In this document: in pieces, positions 25,779 to 32,906 of the stretch
How the letters are laid out: every line of letters begins with the position of its first letter
How positions within the stretch are numbered: the first letter of the stretch is position 1
NCBI RefSeq assembly: GCF_001665875.1
Contig: NZ_LZTA01000107.1
Span: forward strand, 1 to 52,810
Length of the DNA stretch: 52,810 bases
Source: Mycobacterium sp. 852002-40037_SCH5390672
Lineage (GTDB): Bacteria > Actinomycetota > Actinomycetes > Mycobacteriales > Mycobacteriaceae
Direction: 5' to 3'
Made by a program: the position numbers and the translations under genes
Notes under the pieces: model-generated
Seen by the model: the letters and a program-made list of their open reading frames with translations, nothing else
Told to the model about the DNA's origin: nothing
The model's database searches: none

Positions 25779-26972
25779 ATGACGCATTTCGAAAAGGACG
25801 CGATCTTGTCCGGCATCGGGATCTCACGGATCGGCCGCCGCACCGGCATTGCGGGCCTGGAGCTGACCATGGAGGCGGTGCGCGCCGCCATCGAGGATGC
25901 CGGAGTGGCCCCGACCGACATCGACGGCATCGCCACGCTGGGTGACACGCCCGCCGCGGACGTCAACGCCGGATTGCGCATCGATGCCGCGGACTGTGGA
26001 TCGGGCTTCGGTACCGGCGGCCTGCTCTCGCCCGTGATGTCGGCATGCCGCGCGGTCGCCGAACGCCGTGCCCGCCACGTCGTGGTGTACCGGACGATAC
26101 AAATGCTCGGCGGCACGGTTCCGGTCAAGCAGGACAAGGACGCGCCGGCCCCGGCGCTGGCGCGGATGTTCGAGACACCCGAAGGCGAGCCGAAGCCCGC
26201 CGTCGGTGCGATGGACGACGTCAACGATCTGGTTGCCGCGCACGCCTATTCCGCCGCTAACTGGCTGGCGCTCAACTGCCGCCGTCACATGGAGCTGTAC
26301 GGGACCACCAAAGAACAGCTGGGCTGGATTGCGCTCAACGGCAGGCGCAACGCGGCGTTGAATCCCCGTGCGGTGTACCGGGATCCGATGACGATGGCCG
26401 ACTACCTGGGCGCGCGGCTGGTGTCCACCCCACTCGGGCTGCTGGACTGCGACGTCCCGATCGACGGCTCGATCGCGGTGGTGGTGTCGCACGCGGAGTA
26501 CGCCGCCGACTGCCCGCACCGCGCGGTGCAGGTGGAGGCGATCGGAGGGTCCGACGGCGCCGGTGGCTGGTTTCACCGCGACGACTACCCGAAGATGGCG
26601 ATGTCGGATGCGGCCGCGCAGATGTGGTCGCGCACGGAGTTGAAGCCGGCCGACCTCCAAGTCGCCGAGCTCTACGACGGATTCACCTATCTCACCCTGG
26701 CCTGGCTGGAAGCGCTCGGGGTCTGCGGCGACGGCGAGGCCGGACCGTTCGTCGAGGGCGGGGCGCGCATCGCCCGCGACGGTCGGCTGCCAGTGAACAC
26801 CTACGGCGGCCAACTTTCGGCGGGCCGCATGCACGGCTACTGGGCGCTGCACGAAGGGTGTCTGCAGTTGCGCGGCGACGCGGGGGAGCGGCAGGTATCG
26901 CGTCGCCCCGAGGTCGGCGTCGTCTCCGTCGGCGGTGGGCCGGTCGCCGGGTGCATGCTGCTGACCTGTTGA
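25779..26972 (+). CDS. Thiolase-like lipid-transfer protein/aldolase (Ltp)
   Basis: 397-residue thiolase fold without the nucleophilic Cys of a true thiolase: the region reads CGSGFGTGGLLSPVMSACRAV, and the His and Cys loops are replaced (NTYGGQLSAGRMHGY; VSVGGGPVAGCML). Tyrosines in ELYDGFTYLTLAWLE and NTYGGQ occupy positions like the catalytic Tyr pair of Ltp2. With the divergent DUF35 gene this suggests a side-chain aldolase or acyl-condensing pair. ATG 25779 is chosen over GTG 25773. The tandem GntR regulator follows after 22 bp, probably in the same transcript. Confidence 0.87.
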   Translation: MTHFEKDAILSGIGISRIGRRTGIAGLELTMEAVRAAIEDAGVAPTDIDGIATLGDTPAADVNAGLRIDAADCGSGFGTGGLLSPVMSACRAVAERRARHVVVYRTIQMLGGTVPVKQDKDAPAPALARMFETPEGEPKPAVGAMDDVNDLVAAHAYSAANWLALNCRRHMELYGTTKEQLGWIALNGRRNAALNPRAVYRDPMTMADYLGARLVSTPLGLLDCDVPIDGSIAVVVSHAEYAADCPHRAVQVEAIGGSDGAGGWFHRDDYPKMAMSDAAAQMWSRTELKPADLQVAELYDGFTYLTLAWLEALGVCGDGEAGPFVEGGARIARDGRLPVNTYGGQLSAGRMHGYWALHEGCLQLRGDAGERQVSRRPEVGVVSVGGGPVAGCMLLTC

Positions 26973-26994
26973 GCAACAACGCGATTGAGCCCGG

Positions 26995-28452
26995 ATGACT
27001 GAGGAGCCAAGGACCGGCCATGCGAACAAGCTCGCTTCGATCCTCGCCCGCGACATCGAAGCCGATATCGTCCGCCGTGGCTGGGCGGTGGGCGAATCGC
27101 TGGGCTCCGAACAAGCGCTGCAGCAGCGCTTTGGGGTGAGCCGGTCGGTGCTGCGGGAGGCCGTTCGCCTGGTCGAACACCATCAGGTTGCCCGGATGCG
27201 GCGCGGCCCCAACGGCGGGTTGTACATCTGCGAGCCCGACGCCGGGCCCGCCACTCGAGCCGTCGTCATCTATCTCCAATACCTGGGCACGACGCTGGGC
27301 GACTTGCTCAACGCGCGTTTGGTGCTCGAGCCGTTGGCGGCCTCCCTGGCCGCCGAGCACATCGACGAGGCCGGGATCGCGCGACTGCGGGCGGTGTTGC
27401 ATGCCGAGGAGCAGTGGAGGCCCGGTTTACCGGGCCCGCGCGACGAGTTCCACATCGCGCTGGCCGAACAATCCAAAAACCCTGTGCTGCAACTGTTCAT
27501 CAATGTCCTGATGCGGCTCACCACGCGCTACGCCTTGGCGTCGCGGACGGATTCTGCGACCGAGGCCATCGAGGCGGTCGACCATTTGCACGCGCACCAC
27601 TCCGCGATCGTCGCCGCCGTCACGGCCGGAGATTCAGCGCGCGCCAAGACGCTGTCCGAGCGACACGTCGAGGCGGTGACCGGCTGGCTGCAGCAGCATC
27701 ACGCCGGCGGCGGGAGCCGGGGGCGTAGGACGCGCCGGCGGCTCGATTCCGAGGCGCCCCGGGGAAAACTGGCCGAAATGCTGGCCGCCACCATCGGTGA
27801 CGACATCGCCGCCAGCGGTTGGCAGGTGGGTTCGGTGTTCGGCACCGAGACGGCCCTACTGGAGCGTTACCGGGTGAGCCGCGCGGTGCTCCGCGAGGCG
27901 GTGCGGCTGCTCGAATACCACTCGATAGCCCAGATGCGCCGCGGCCCCGGCGGCGGACTCGTCATCGCCCAACCCGCGGCACAGGCGAGCATCGACACGA
28001 TCGCCCTGTACCTGCAATACCGCGACCCGAGCCGCGAAGACCTGCGATGCGTCCGCGACGCGATCGAGATCGACAACGTCGCCAAGGTCGTCAAGCGGCT
28101 CGGCGAATCCGAGGTGGCGAGATTTCTGGCCACCCATCGGTCCGGGCTACCGGAAAACTCCCGACAGACGGCCGACGACGTGCGGCAGGCCATCGTGGAG
28201 GAGTTCGACTTTCACGTCGGCCTCGCGCAACTCGCCGGCAACGCGTTGCTGGATCTGTTCCTCAGGATCATCGTCGAGTTGTTCCGCCGGCATTGGTCGA
28301 GCACCGGACAGGCGCTCCCGACCTGGTCGGACGTGCTTGCGGTGCACCACGCTCACCTGCGGATCGTCGAGGCGGTCGATGCCGCCGACGAGAGCGTCGC
28401 CTGTTATCGCCTCCGCCGCCATCTCGACGCGGCCGCCTCCTGGTGGCTGTAA
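26995..28452 (+). CDS. Tandem GntR/FadR regulator, two complete units in one chain
   Basis: 485 residues. Two winged-helix domains (about 12-75 and 258-320), each followed by an FCD ligand domain (about 90-220 and 335-480). The recognition segments are near-duplicates: SRSVLREAVRLVEHHQVARMRR and SRAVLREAVRLLEYHSIAQMRR, then GPNGG or GPGGG. Ordinary FadR-type proteins dimerise; this one is a built-in dimer. The linker is basic (SRGRRTRRR). Corresponds in place and length to Rv3060c. Ligand and targets are unknown; the neighbours (Ltp, DUF35, fadE22) suggest an acyl-CoA ligand. Confidence 0.92.
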   Translation: MTEEPRTGHANKLASILARDIEADIVRRGWAVGESLGSEQALQQRFGVSRSVLREAVRLVEHHQVARMRRGPNGGLYICEPDAGPATRAVVIYLQYLGTTLGDLLNARLVLEPLAASLAAEHIDEAGIARLRAVLHAEEQWRPGLPGPRDEFHIALAEQSKNPVLQLFINVLMRLTTRYALASRTDSATEAIEAVDHLHAHHSAIVAAVTAGDSARAKTLSERHVEAVTGWLQQHHAGGGSRGRRTRRRLDSEAPRGKLAEMLAATIGDDIAASGWQVGSVFGTETALLERYRVSRAVLREAVRLLEYHSIAQMRRGPGGGLVIAQPAAQASIDTIALYLQYRDPSREDLRCVRDAIEIDNVAKVVKRLGESEVARFLATHRSGLPENSRQTADDVRQAIVEEFDFHVGLAQLAGNALLDLFLRIIVELFRRHWSSTGQALPTWSDVLAVHHAHLRIVEAVDAADESVACYRLRRHLDAAASWWL

Positions 28453-28517
28453 ACGCGCCGGCGACGCCCATCAAAACGGTCCGCCAATGAGGTGAACCTA
28501 AATGTGATGCCTTGCGC

Positions 28518-28544
28518 GGTATAGCGAAGGCCCGTCTGGGGTAC
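28518..28544 (+). promoter_or_regulatory. SigF-like promoter of the MEDS/HATPase gene
   Basis: GGTAT (28518-28522), 16 bases, then GGGTAC (28539-28544). The mycobacterial SigF pattern is GGTTT-N15-17-GGGTAY, so this differs by one base in the -35. Transcription would start about 40 bases before the GTG at 28590. Confidence 0.5.
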
Positions 28545-28589
28545 TGACAGGGGAGGAGAGGCGACAGCCGATCCAGGGGGTTGGCGTAA

Positions 28590-29582
28590 GTGATTGAAAG
28601 CGAGAGCGCTGAAGTGACGGCGGGTAACGAAGCCAGACAATACGGTTTCGTCCATTCCGCATTGATATATCACTCTCGGCAGGAGTTTTTGGACTCGGTA
28701 AGTCGCTTCGTCGGTGACGGTTTGGAGCTGGACGAGGCGGTGCTGCTTGCCGTGCCGCCCGAGACGCTGGTGCTGCTGCACGACGAGCTGTACGCCGGCG
28801 ATCAGCTGCCCGCCGATGTGCGCATGGTCGACATCACCGAGGTGGCACGCAACCCGAGCCGGTTCATGGCCATGGAGGGTGCGTTCATCGACGAGCACCC
28901 GGATCAACGAGTGCGGATCGTCAGCCAACTCGCGTGGCCCGGCCGCAGCGAGGAGGAGTTCGTCGCCTGCATCGAGCACGAGGCACTCGTCAACGAGGCC
29001 ATGGATGCCTACCCGGCGACCAGTCTGTGCCTGTACGACGCGAGCCAGCTCGACGGTGACGTACTGGCCGACGCGCGCGCGACACATCCGTTGCTGTGGG
29101 AATCCGGTGTGCTGCAGCGCAGCCCGGCCTACGCCCCCGGCGACGTCCTGGAACGGTGCAATCAGCCGTTGGCCGCCAATCCCGGGGCCGTCACCTACAT
29201 GGTCCGCAAGTCGGCGGATCTTCGGCCGGCCCGATCCTTTGCCCAGGACTACGCGGGCTGGATGGGGGTGTCCCAGGAAAGCATGGAAGATCTGCAGTTG
29301 GTCGCCACCGAGTTGGCCACCAACAGCCTGATGTACACCGGGGGCGCCTGCCGGTTGGCCTTCTGGAAAGACGACGGACATCTGGTCTGCGAGGCGCGCG
29401 ACTCCGGACGGTTCGACGACCCACTGGTGGGCCGCCTGGACCCGGGGCCCTGCGGTCCGGCGAGTCGCGGCCTATATCTGGTTAACGCCCTTTCGGACTT
29501 GGTGCGCACCCACACCACCCGGACCGGTACGACGATTCAGGCATATCTGCGATTCGAGCCCGCTGTCGGGCCGGCCGGCTAG
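28590..29582 (+). CDS. MEDS sensory domain fused to HATPase (RsbW-like anti-sigma kinase)
   Basis: 330 residues. The N-terminal ~175 residues are a MEDS (DcmR-type) sensor: FVHSALIYHSRQEFLDSVSRFV, DEAVLLAVPPETLVLL, FIDEHPDQRVRIVSQLAWPGRS and CLYDASQL. The C-terminal ~130 residues are a GHKL ATPase of the RsbW type: N box LVATELATNSLMYTGG, G1-like CEARDSGRFDDP, and RGLYLVNALSD. Proteins of this design act as anti-sigma or anti-anti-sigma switches in actinobacterial SigF networks. GTG 28590 follows GGGGG. A SigF-like promoter lies upstream. It has no counterpart at this place in M. tuberculosis as I remember that locus. Confidence 0.87.
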   Translation: MIESESAEVTAGNEARQYGFVHSALIYHSRQEFLDSVSRFVGDGLELDEAVLLAVPPETLVLLHDELYAGDQLPADVRMVDITEVARNPSRFMAMEGAFIDEHPDQRVRIVSQLAWPGRSEEEFVACIEHEALVNEAMDAYPATSLCLYDASQLDGDVLADARATHPLLWESGVLQRSPAYAPGDVLERCNQPLAANPGAVTYMVRKSADLRPARSFAQDYAGWMGVSQESMEDLQLVATELATNSLMYTGGACRLAFWKDDGHLVCEARDSGRFDDPLVGRLDPGPCGPASRGLYLVNALSDLVRTHTTRTGTTIQAYLRFEPAVGPAG

Positions 29583-29602
29583 GACGCGCGGCCTCGGAAA
29601 TG

Positions 29603-29636
29603 GCGACCGCTGAGACCACAGGTCCCAGCGGGTCGC
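29603..29636. terminator. Hairpin between convergent genes
   Basis: GCGACCGCTG (29603-29612) pairs with CAGCGGGTCGC (29626-29636) with one bulged base, and GACC/GGTC extends the stem inside. It lies between the HATPase stop and the stop of the minus-strand glycine-rich gene, so it can serve both directions. No T-tract. Confidence 0.5.
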
Positions 29637-29651
29637 GTGTCCTGTTCGAAT

Positions 29652-29873
29652 TCAGAGGCCGCCCAGCGCGCCGGTGATCCCGCCCACCACGCCGCCGATC
29701 GTGCCGCCGACCGTGCCGCCCACCGTCCCGCCGGTGGTGCCGCCCAGCGTGCCGCCGGTGGTGGCCCCGGTCGTCCCCGTCACCAAGCATCCGGTCGGCG
29801 CGAACAACACCACGACAAACCCCGCGGCGGCCGCGGTGACTTTAAGGGCCTTCTTCGCCTTCGTTGAATTCAT
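29652..29873 (-). CDS. Glycine-zipper mini-protein 1, putative membrane or lipid-anchored
   Basis: 73 residues. The basic start MNSTKAKKALK is followed by a hydrophobic segment VTAAAAGFVVVLFAPTGC (a PTGC ending that is only a poor lipobox) and then a tail of period-four repeats: GGT[LTVI] units repeated about eight times, ending GGITGALGGL. This puts Gly at every fourth position on one face (GxxxG zipper), typical of tightly packed or pore-forming helices. ATG 29873 has AAAGGA seven bases upstream; a second ATG at 29876 is adjacent. Paralogue of the gene at 30233-30421, with matching upstream spacing. Function unknown. Confidence 0.68.
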   Translation of the reverse strand: MNSTKAKKALKVTAAAAGFVVVLFAPTGCLVTGTTGATTGGTLGGTTGGTVGGTVGGTIGGVVGGITGALGGL

Positions 29874-29965
29874 CATCACATCCTTTTGTTTGGAAGGGGC
29901 GTAGCCCCGCATACAAAACGCTCGACTAATCGGATGTTATAACGATTATTCAACACACGTAAAGA
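29874..29965 (-). promoter_or_regulatory. Leader and degenerate SigF-like promoter of mini-protein 1
   Basis: On the minus strand TCTTT (29965-29961), 16 bases, then CGTTAT (29944-29939), followed about 62 bases later by the start codons. The leader has a small stem GGGGC/GCCCC (29896-29908). Layout and spacing match the stronger promoter of mini-protein 2, but the hexamers have decayed. From 29966 to 30186 I see nothing beyond AT-rich spacer. Confidence 0.35.
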
Positions 29966-30186
29966 GCCAATTTGCAACTGATATTCGGCTCATTGGCGGC
30001 TTTCGCGGGCACATCAAATGCGCAGTGTGACAACGTCATTGAAGCGATAGCTAGGCGCGAGAGGTCGCGCCGGTGCCCGACACGCATGATGAATTTCTCG
30101 GCCGAATCGCAGCAGCGATCAAGGCCTCATCAATGCGCGTAATTGCGCTATCTAGGCCCCGCCGAACGCGGGTTAGCGAGGAAATA

Positions 30187-30221
30187 GCGTCCCGCCGAGG
30201 CCGGCGGTCCCGGCGGGACGC
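30187..30221 (-). terminator. Intrinsic terminator of mini-protein 2
   Basis: Perfect 11-bp arms, GCGTCCCGCCG (30187-30197) and CGGCGGGACGC (30211-30221), 11 bp past the minus-strand stop. On that strand the stem is followed by TATTTCC, a short T-rich run. Confidence 0.65.
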
Positions 30222-30232
30222 TTGTTAATCGG

Positions 30233-30421
30233 TTACAGAATGCCGCCTAGGATGCTGCCAATTCCGCCCCCAGTGCCGGCGCCGCCGCCGGTTCCGCCGA
30301 TGAGGCCTGAGCCCCCGGCTCCGCCGACAGTCGCACATCCCGTCGGTAGCACTAACACCGCGGCCACCCCGAGGGCCGCTCCGGCAGCTTTGAGGGTTTT
30401 CTTGGTGCTCTTCGCCTTCAT
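30233..30421 (-). CDS. Glycine-zipper mini-protein 2, putative membrane or lipid-anchored
   Basis: 62 residues with the same plan as mini-protein 1: basic MKAKSTKKTLK, hydrophobic AAGAALGVAAVLVLPTGC, then a glycine-rich tail (GGAGGSGLIGGTGGGAG, ending GGGIGSILGGIL). The shared KKxLK start, PTGC junction and Gly tail make the two clear paralogues, though the tail here is less regular. ATG 30421 has AAAGG nine bases upstream. A longer reading frame continues upstream but looks non-coding. A near-perfect SigF promoter precedes it and an intrinsic terminator follows, which supports a real, separately expressed gene. Confidence 0.7.
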   Translation of the reverse strand: MKAKSTKKTLKAAGAALGVAAVLVLPTGCATVGGAGGSGLIGGTGGGAGTGGGIGSILGGIL

Positions 30422-30482
30422 GGTCGTGCCTTTCATCTGAGGGGTAGTTGCACAGCCGTCTAATTGACTGCTGCTCGGCGAC

Positions 30483-30509
30483 ATACCCCCTGTTAAACAC
30501 GCGTAAACC
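30483..30509 (-). promoter_or_regulatory. SigF-type promoter of mini-protein 2
   Basis: Minus strand GGTTT (30509-30505), exactly 16 bases, GGGTAT (30488-30483): a full match to the mycobacterial SigF pattern. The leader to the ATG is about 55 bases. The rest of the gap to 30590 is AT-rich with a T7 run near 30534 and no other feature. Confidence 0.6.
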
Positions 30510-30594
30510 AAACTTTTAGGATTGTTTTCTGTATTTTTTTGTACGGTTCGCTCGTAGTCCGGAAGGCGGTTGCAGCTGCGGCGCGCGGAGTCTA

Positions 30595-30657
30595 ATGTCA
30601 ACGCTCGTGCGTCTTTTCGAGCTCGGAGTAGTAGCTAGCACCCGCAGCGGGGTCTGA
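30595..30657 (+). CDS. Candidate leader peptide of the LeuA-domain gene
   Basis: A 20-codon frame ATG..TGA, ending 75 bp before the downstream ATG. Seven of its 20 residues are Leu or Val (MSTLVRLFELGVVA...), but there is no run of Leu codons and no clear ribosome site, so translation is uncertain. Its interest comes from the competing stems directly after it. Confidence 0.3.
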   Translation: MSTLVRLFELGVVASTRSGV

Positions 30658-30661
30658 TCCT

Positions 30662-30703
30662 GACCGACCCCCCGCCGTGGGTCGGAAGCTACTGCCGTCG
30701 GTC
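30662..30703 (+). promoter_or_regulatory. Mutually exclusive stems, attenuator-like leader
   Basis: Segment A (GACCGACCC, 30662-30670) can pair with B (GGGTCGG, 30679-30685; 7 bp) or with C (GTCGGTC, 30697-30703; 7 bp). The two pairings share bases 30664-30668 and cannot coexist. This is the pattern of a transcription attenuator or a ribosome-access switch. Inferred from base pairing only. Confidence 0.4.
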
Positions 30704-30732
30704 GCTCCTGCTGACCAGAGAAGACCGGCACC

Positions 30733-31239
30733 ATGACTTTTCCCGAGCGCAATCCGCTCCACCATGTCAATCCCGCCAGTGTGTGGTTCGGCGAACGCTT
30801 CGGCGTCGCGTTGCCCCGCGGTCTGCGCGAACCGGCCAACGCCATGGCCTGGGAGAGCTTCGCCGCGATCTACGGCCGCAACGCCGGCCCGCTGCGGCTG
30901 GGCCACTGGGAGTGCACCGACGCCGATCGCGTCGCGACTCGACTGGGCCCGCAGGCCCGCAACTTCCGGGCGGTGATTGCCGTGGGCGATCGCATCAGCA
31001 CCCTCACGGCCGCCGCCGGCGGCCCGATCGCGGCCCTGACCGCGATGCTGCATGAGCGCGGGTGGACGGTCGAGATCGCGGGATTTCACCAGATGAGATC
31101 GGCAACCGGCATCGCCACGTTCATCCTCGGCCGCGACGGCGCCCGCACCGAGTGGGCGATGGGCTGGTCGGACGATCCGACGCAGTCGGCGCTGCGCGCG
31201 GTGATCGCCTGCGCCAACCGGCTGTGGGCTGGCGAGTGA
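30733..31239 (+). CDS. Stand-alone alpha-isopropylmalate synthase regulatory (LeuA dimer) domain protein
   Basis: 168 residues with no TIM-barrel catalytic part. The N-terminal ~60 residues (NPASVWFGERFGVALPRGL, GRNAGPLRLGHWECTD) resemble the segment joining the two LeuA domains. The C-terminal ~100 follow the LeuA allosteric domain: an IAVGDRISTLTAAAGGPIAALTAML strand-loop, then VEIAGFHQ, TFILGRDGARTEWAMGWSDDPTQSALRAVIACANRL, ending in the usual A..A.NR helix. In LeuA this fold binds leucine. Here it may sense leucine or regulate a partner, but that is inference. A hairpin terminator follows. Confidence 0.75.
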   Translation: MTFPERNPLHHVNPASVWFGERFGVALPRGLREPANAMAWESFAAIYGRNAGPLRLGHWECTDADRVATRLGPQARNFRAVIAVGDRISTLTAAAGGPIAALTAMLHERGWTVEIAGFHQMRSATGIATFILGRDGARTEWAMGWSDDPTQSALRAVIACANRLWAGE

Positions 31240-31274
31240 GGCGGAGGTGCCCGGCCACTGAAACTCGGGCCCTG

Positions 31275-31307
31275 CCTCGACGGCGGCAACTGTGGCCGCC
31301 GTCGAGG
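31275..31307. terminator. Bidirectional hairpin terminator
   Basis: Perfect 13-bp arms CCTCGACGGCGGC (31275-31287) and GCCGCCGTCGAGG (31295-31307) with a 7-nt loop, between the convergent LeuA-domain gene and cyp136. No T-tract. Confidence 0.7.
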
Positions 31308-31312
31308 AACGC

Positions 31313-32791
31313 TCAGAGTGGGCGCAGCACGATCGGCATGCCGTCCATCGGAATCGGCATGCCCCCGTAGTCCCAGTGCGGCTGGTAGCCCGGCCGGCTC
31401 AGTTCGACGCGGTAGCGGCGTAGGAGCCGGTGCACGACGGTCTTGACCTCGAGCTGACCGAACACCATGCCGATGCACTTGTGCGCACCACCGCCGAACG
31501 GCGCGAACGCATATCGGTGCTTCTTGTGCTCCGAGCGCGGTTCGGCGAACCGGTCCGGGTCGAATTTGTCTGGCTCCGTCCACAATTCGGACAGCCGATG
31601 GTTCATGCCGGGCCAGATGGTGATGTTGGTTCCGGCCGGGATGTAGTGGCCCAGCAGCTCGGTGTCCCGCACCGCCATCCGCATGTTGAACGGCAGCGGC
31701 GTCACCATGCGCAGCGACTCGTTCATGATGAGTTCGAGCGTTTCCAGCTTTTCCAGCGACTCGATGTCCAACGGTCCGTCGCCGAGCCGAGCCGACTCCT
31801 CGCGTGCCCGCTCCTGCCACTCCGGGTTGGCGGCCATGTTGTAGACCATCGTGGTGGTCGTCGAGGTGGAGGTGTCGTGGGCGGCCATCATCAAGAAGAT
31901 CATGTGGTTGACGATGTCCTCGTCGGTGAAGCTGTTGCCGTCGTCGTCCTCGGTGTGGCACAGCACCGTGAGCATGTCGTTGCCGGTGGCGTTGCGGCGC
32001 TCCTTGACCCGCTCGGCGAAATAGTCCTCGAGCAACTTGCGTGCCCGCAGGCCGCGCCACCACTTGAACGGCGGAATCGGCTGCCGGATGATCGCGCCAC
32101 CGGCGCGCGTCGTCGTAGTGAACGCCTGATTGACCTTGGTGACCAGATCATGGTCGGACCCCGGCTCGTGCCCCATGAACACCAGCGACGCGATGTCCAG
32201 GGTCAGCTCCTTCATCGCCGGGTGGAACAGGAACCGCGCGTCGTCGGTCGGCCAGTTGGCGACGATGTCGGTGGCGACCCGATCGATGTGCTCGACGTAG
32301 CCGGTCAGCCGGCTGCGGGTGAACGCTTCCTGCATGATCCGGCGGTGGTACATGTGCTCGTCGAAGTCCAGCATCATCAGGCCGCGGTTGAAGAACGGCC
32401 CGATCACCGGGTGCCAGCCCTTCTGTGAGAAGTCCTTGTTCCGGTTGGAGAACACGGCCTGGGTGGCGTCCGGTCCCAGCGCGGTGACCGCCGGCATGAT
32501 CGGCGAATCCAGATAAATCAGTGGGCCGTGGTTTCGATAGAGGTGCAATGCATACTCCGGGCCGCCACGGAACAGCTCGATGATGTGGCCCAGAATCGGC
32601 AACCCCGCATCGCCCAGCACTGGTTTGAGGTCGCTGCCGGCCGGCGGTTCCGCCAGGACTACCGTCTCCCACTCACGCGCGAGGAGGCGCTTCTCGATCG
32701 CCCCCATACCCGGGATGGTGTTCAGCGTCGGGGTGAATCGGCGCCGCGCCTGGTCCAGCAGGTATTGCGGGGTGCTGATGGTGGCGGTCAT
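31313..32791 (-). CDS. cyp136: Cytochrome P450 CYP136
   Basis: 492-residue haem monooxygenase. The haem-binding loop is APFGGGAHKCIGMVFG with the axial Cys; the I-helix oxygen motif is MIFLMMAAHDTSTSTT; the K-helix ExxR is ESLR in IMNESLRMVTP. The length equals that remembered for M. tuberculosis CYP136 (Rv3059). Start ATG 32791 has AAAGGAG in front. Divergent from a TetR gene with a strong palindrome between them. Related to CYP51-like sterol enzymes, but the physiological substrate is not known. Confidence 0.94.
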   Translation of the reverse strand: MTATISTPQYLLDQARRRFTPTLNTIPGMGAIEKRLLAREWETVVLAEPPAGSDLKPVLGDAGLPILGHIIELFRGGPEYALHLYRNHGPLIYLDSPIMPAVTALGPDATQAVFSNRNKDFSQKGWHPVIGPFFNRGLMMLDFDEHMYHRRIMQEAFTRSRLTGYVEHIDRVATDIVANWPTDDARFLFHPAMKELTLDIASLVFMGHEPGSDHDLVTKVNQAFTTTTRAGGAIIRQPIPPFKWWRGLRARKLLEDYFAERVKERRNATGNDMLTVLCHTEDDDGNSFTDEDIVNHMIFLMMAAHDTSTSTTTTMVYNMAANPEWQERAREESARLGDGPLDIESLEKLETLELIMNESLRMVTPLPFNMRMAVRDTELLGHYIPAGTNITIWPGMNHRLSELWTEPDKFDPDRFAEPRSEHKKHRYAFAPFGGGAHKCIGMVFGQLEVKTVVHRLLRRYRVELSRPGYQPHWDYGGMPIPMDGMPIVLRPL

Positions 32792-32852
32792 AGACGCTCC
32801 TTTGCGTGCCCTCAAGGGTGACAGCGGTCACTGATTCCTAACCTTCGCTGAA

Positions 32853-32874
32853 AAACTTGACGGCTGTCAAGTTT
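32853..32874. promoter_or_regulatory. TetR operator between cyp136 and its regulator
   Basis: Perfect 9-bp arms AAACTTGAC (32853-32861) and GTCAAGTTT (32866-32874) with a GGCT centre, placed in the 115-bp divergent gap. A typical TetR operator; the divergent TetR is the obvious ligand. Confidence 0.7.
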
Positions 32875-32906
32875 GCTTTTTGCGCGGCGTGGTGCAAGGT
32901 CAGGGA

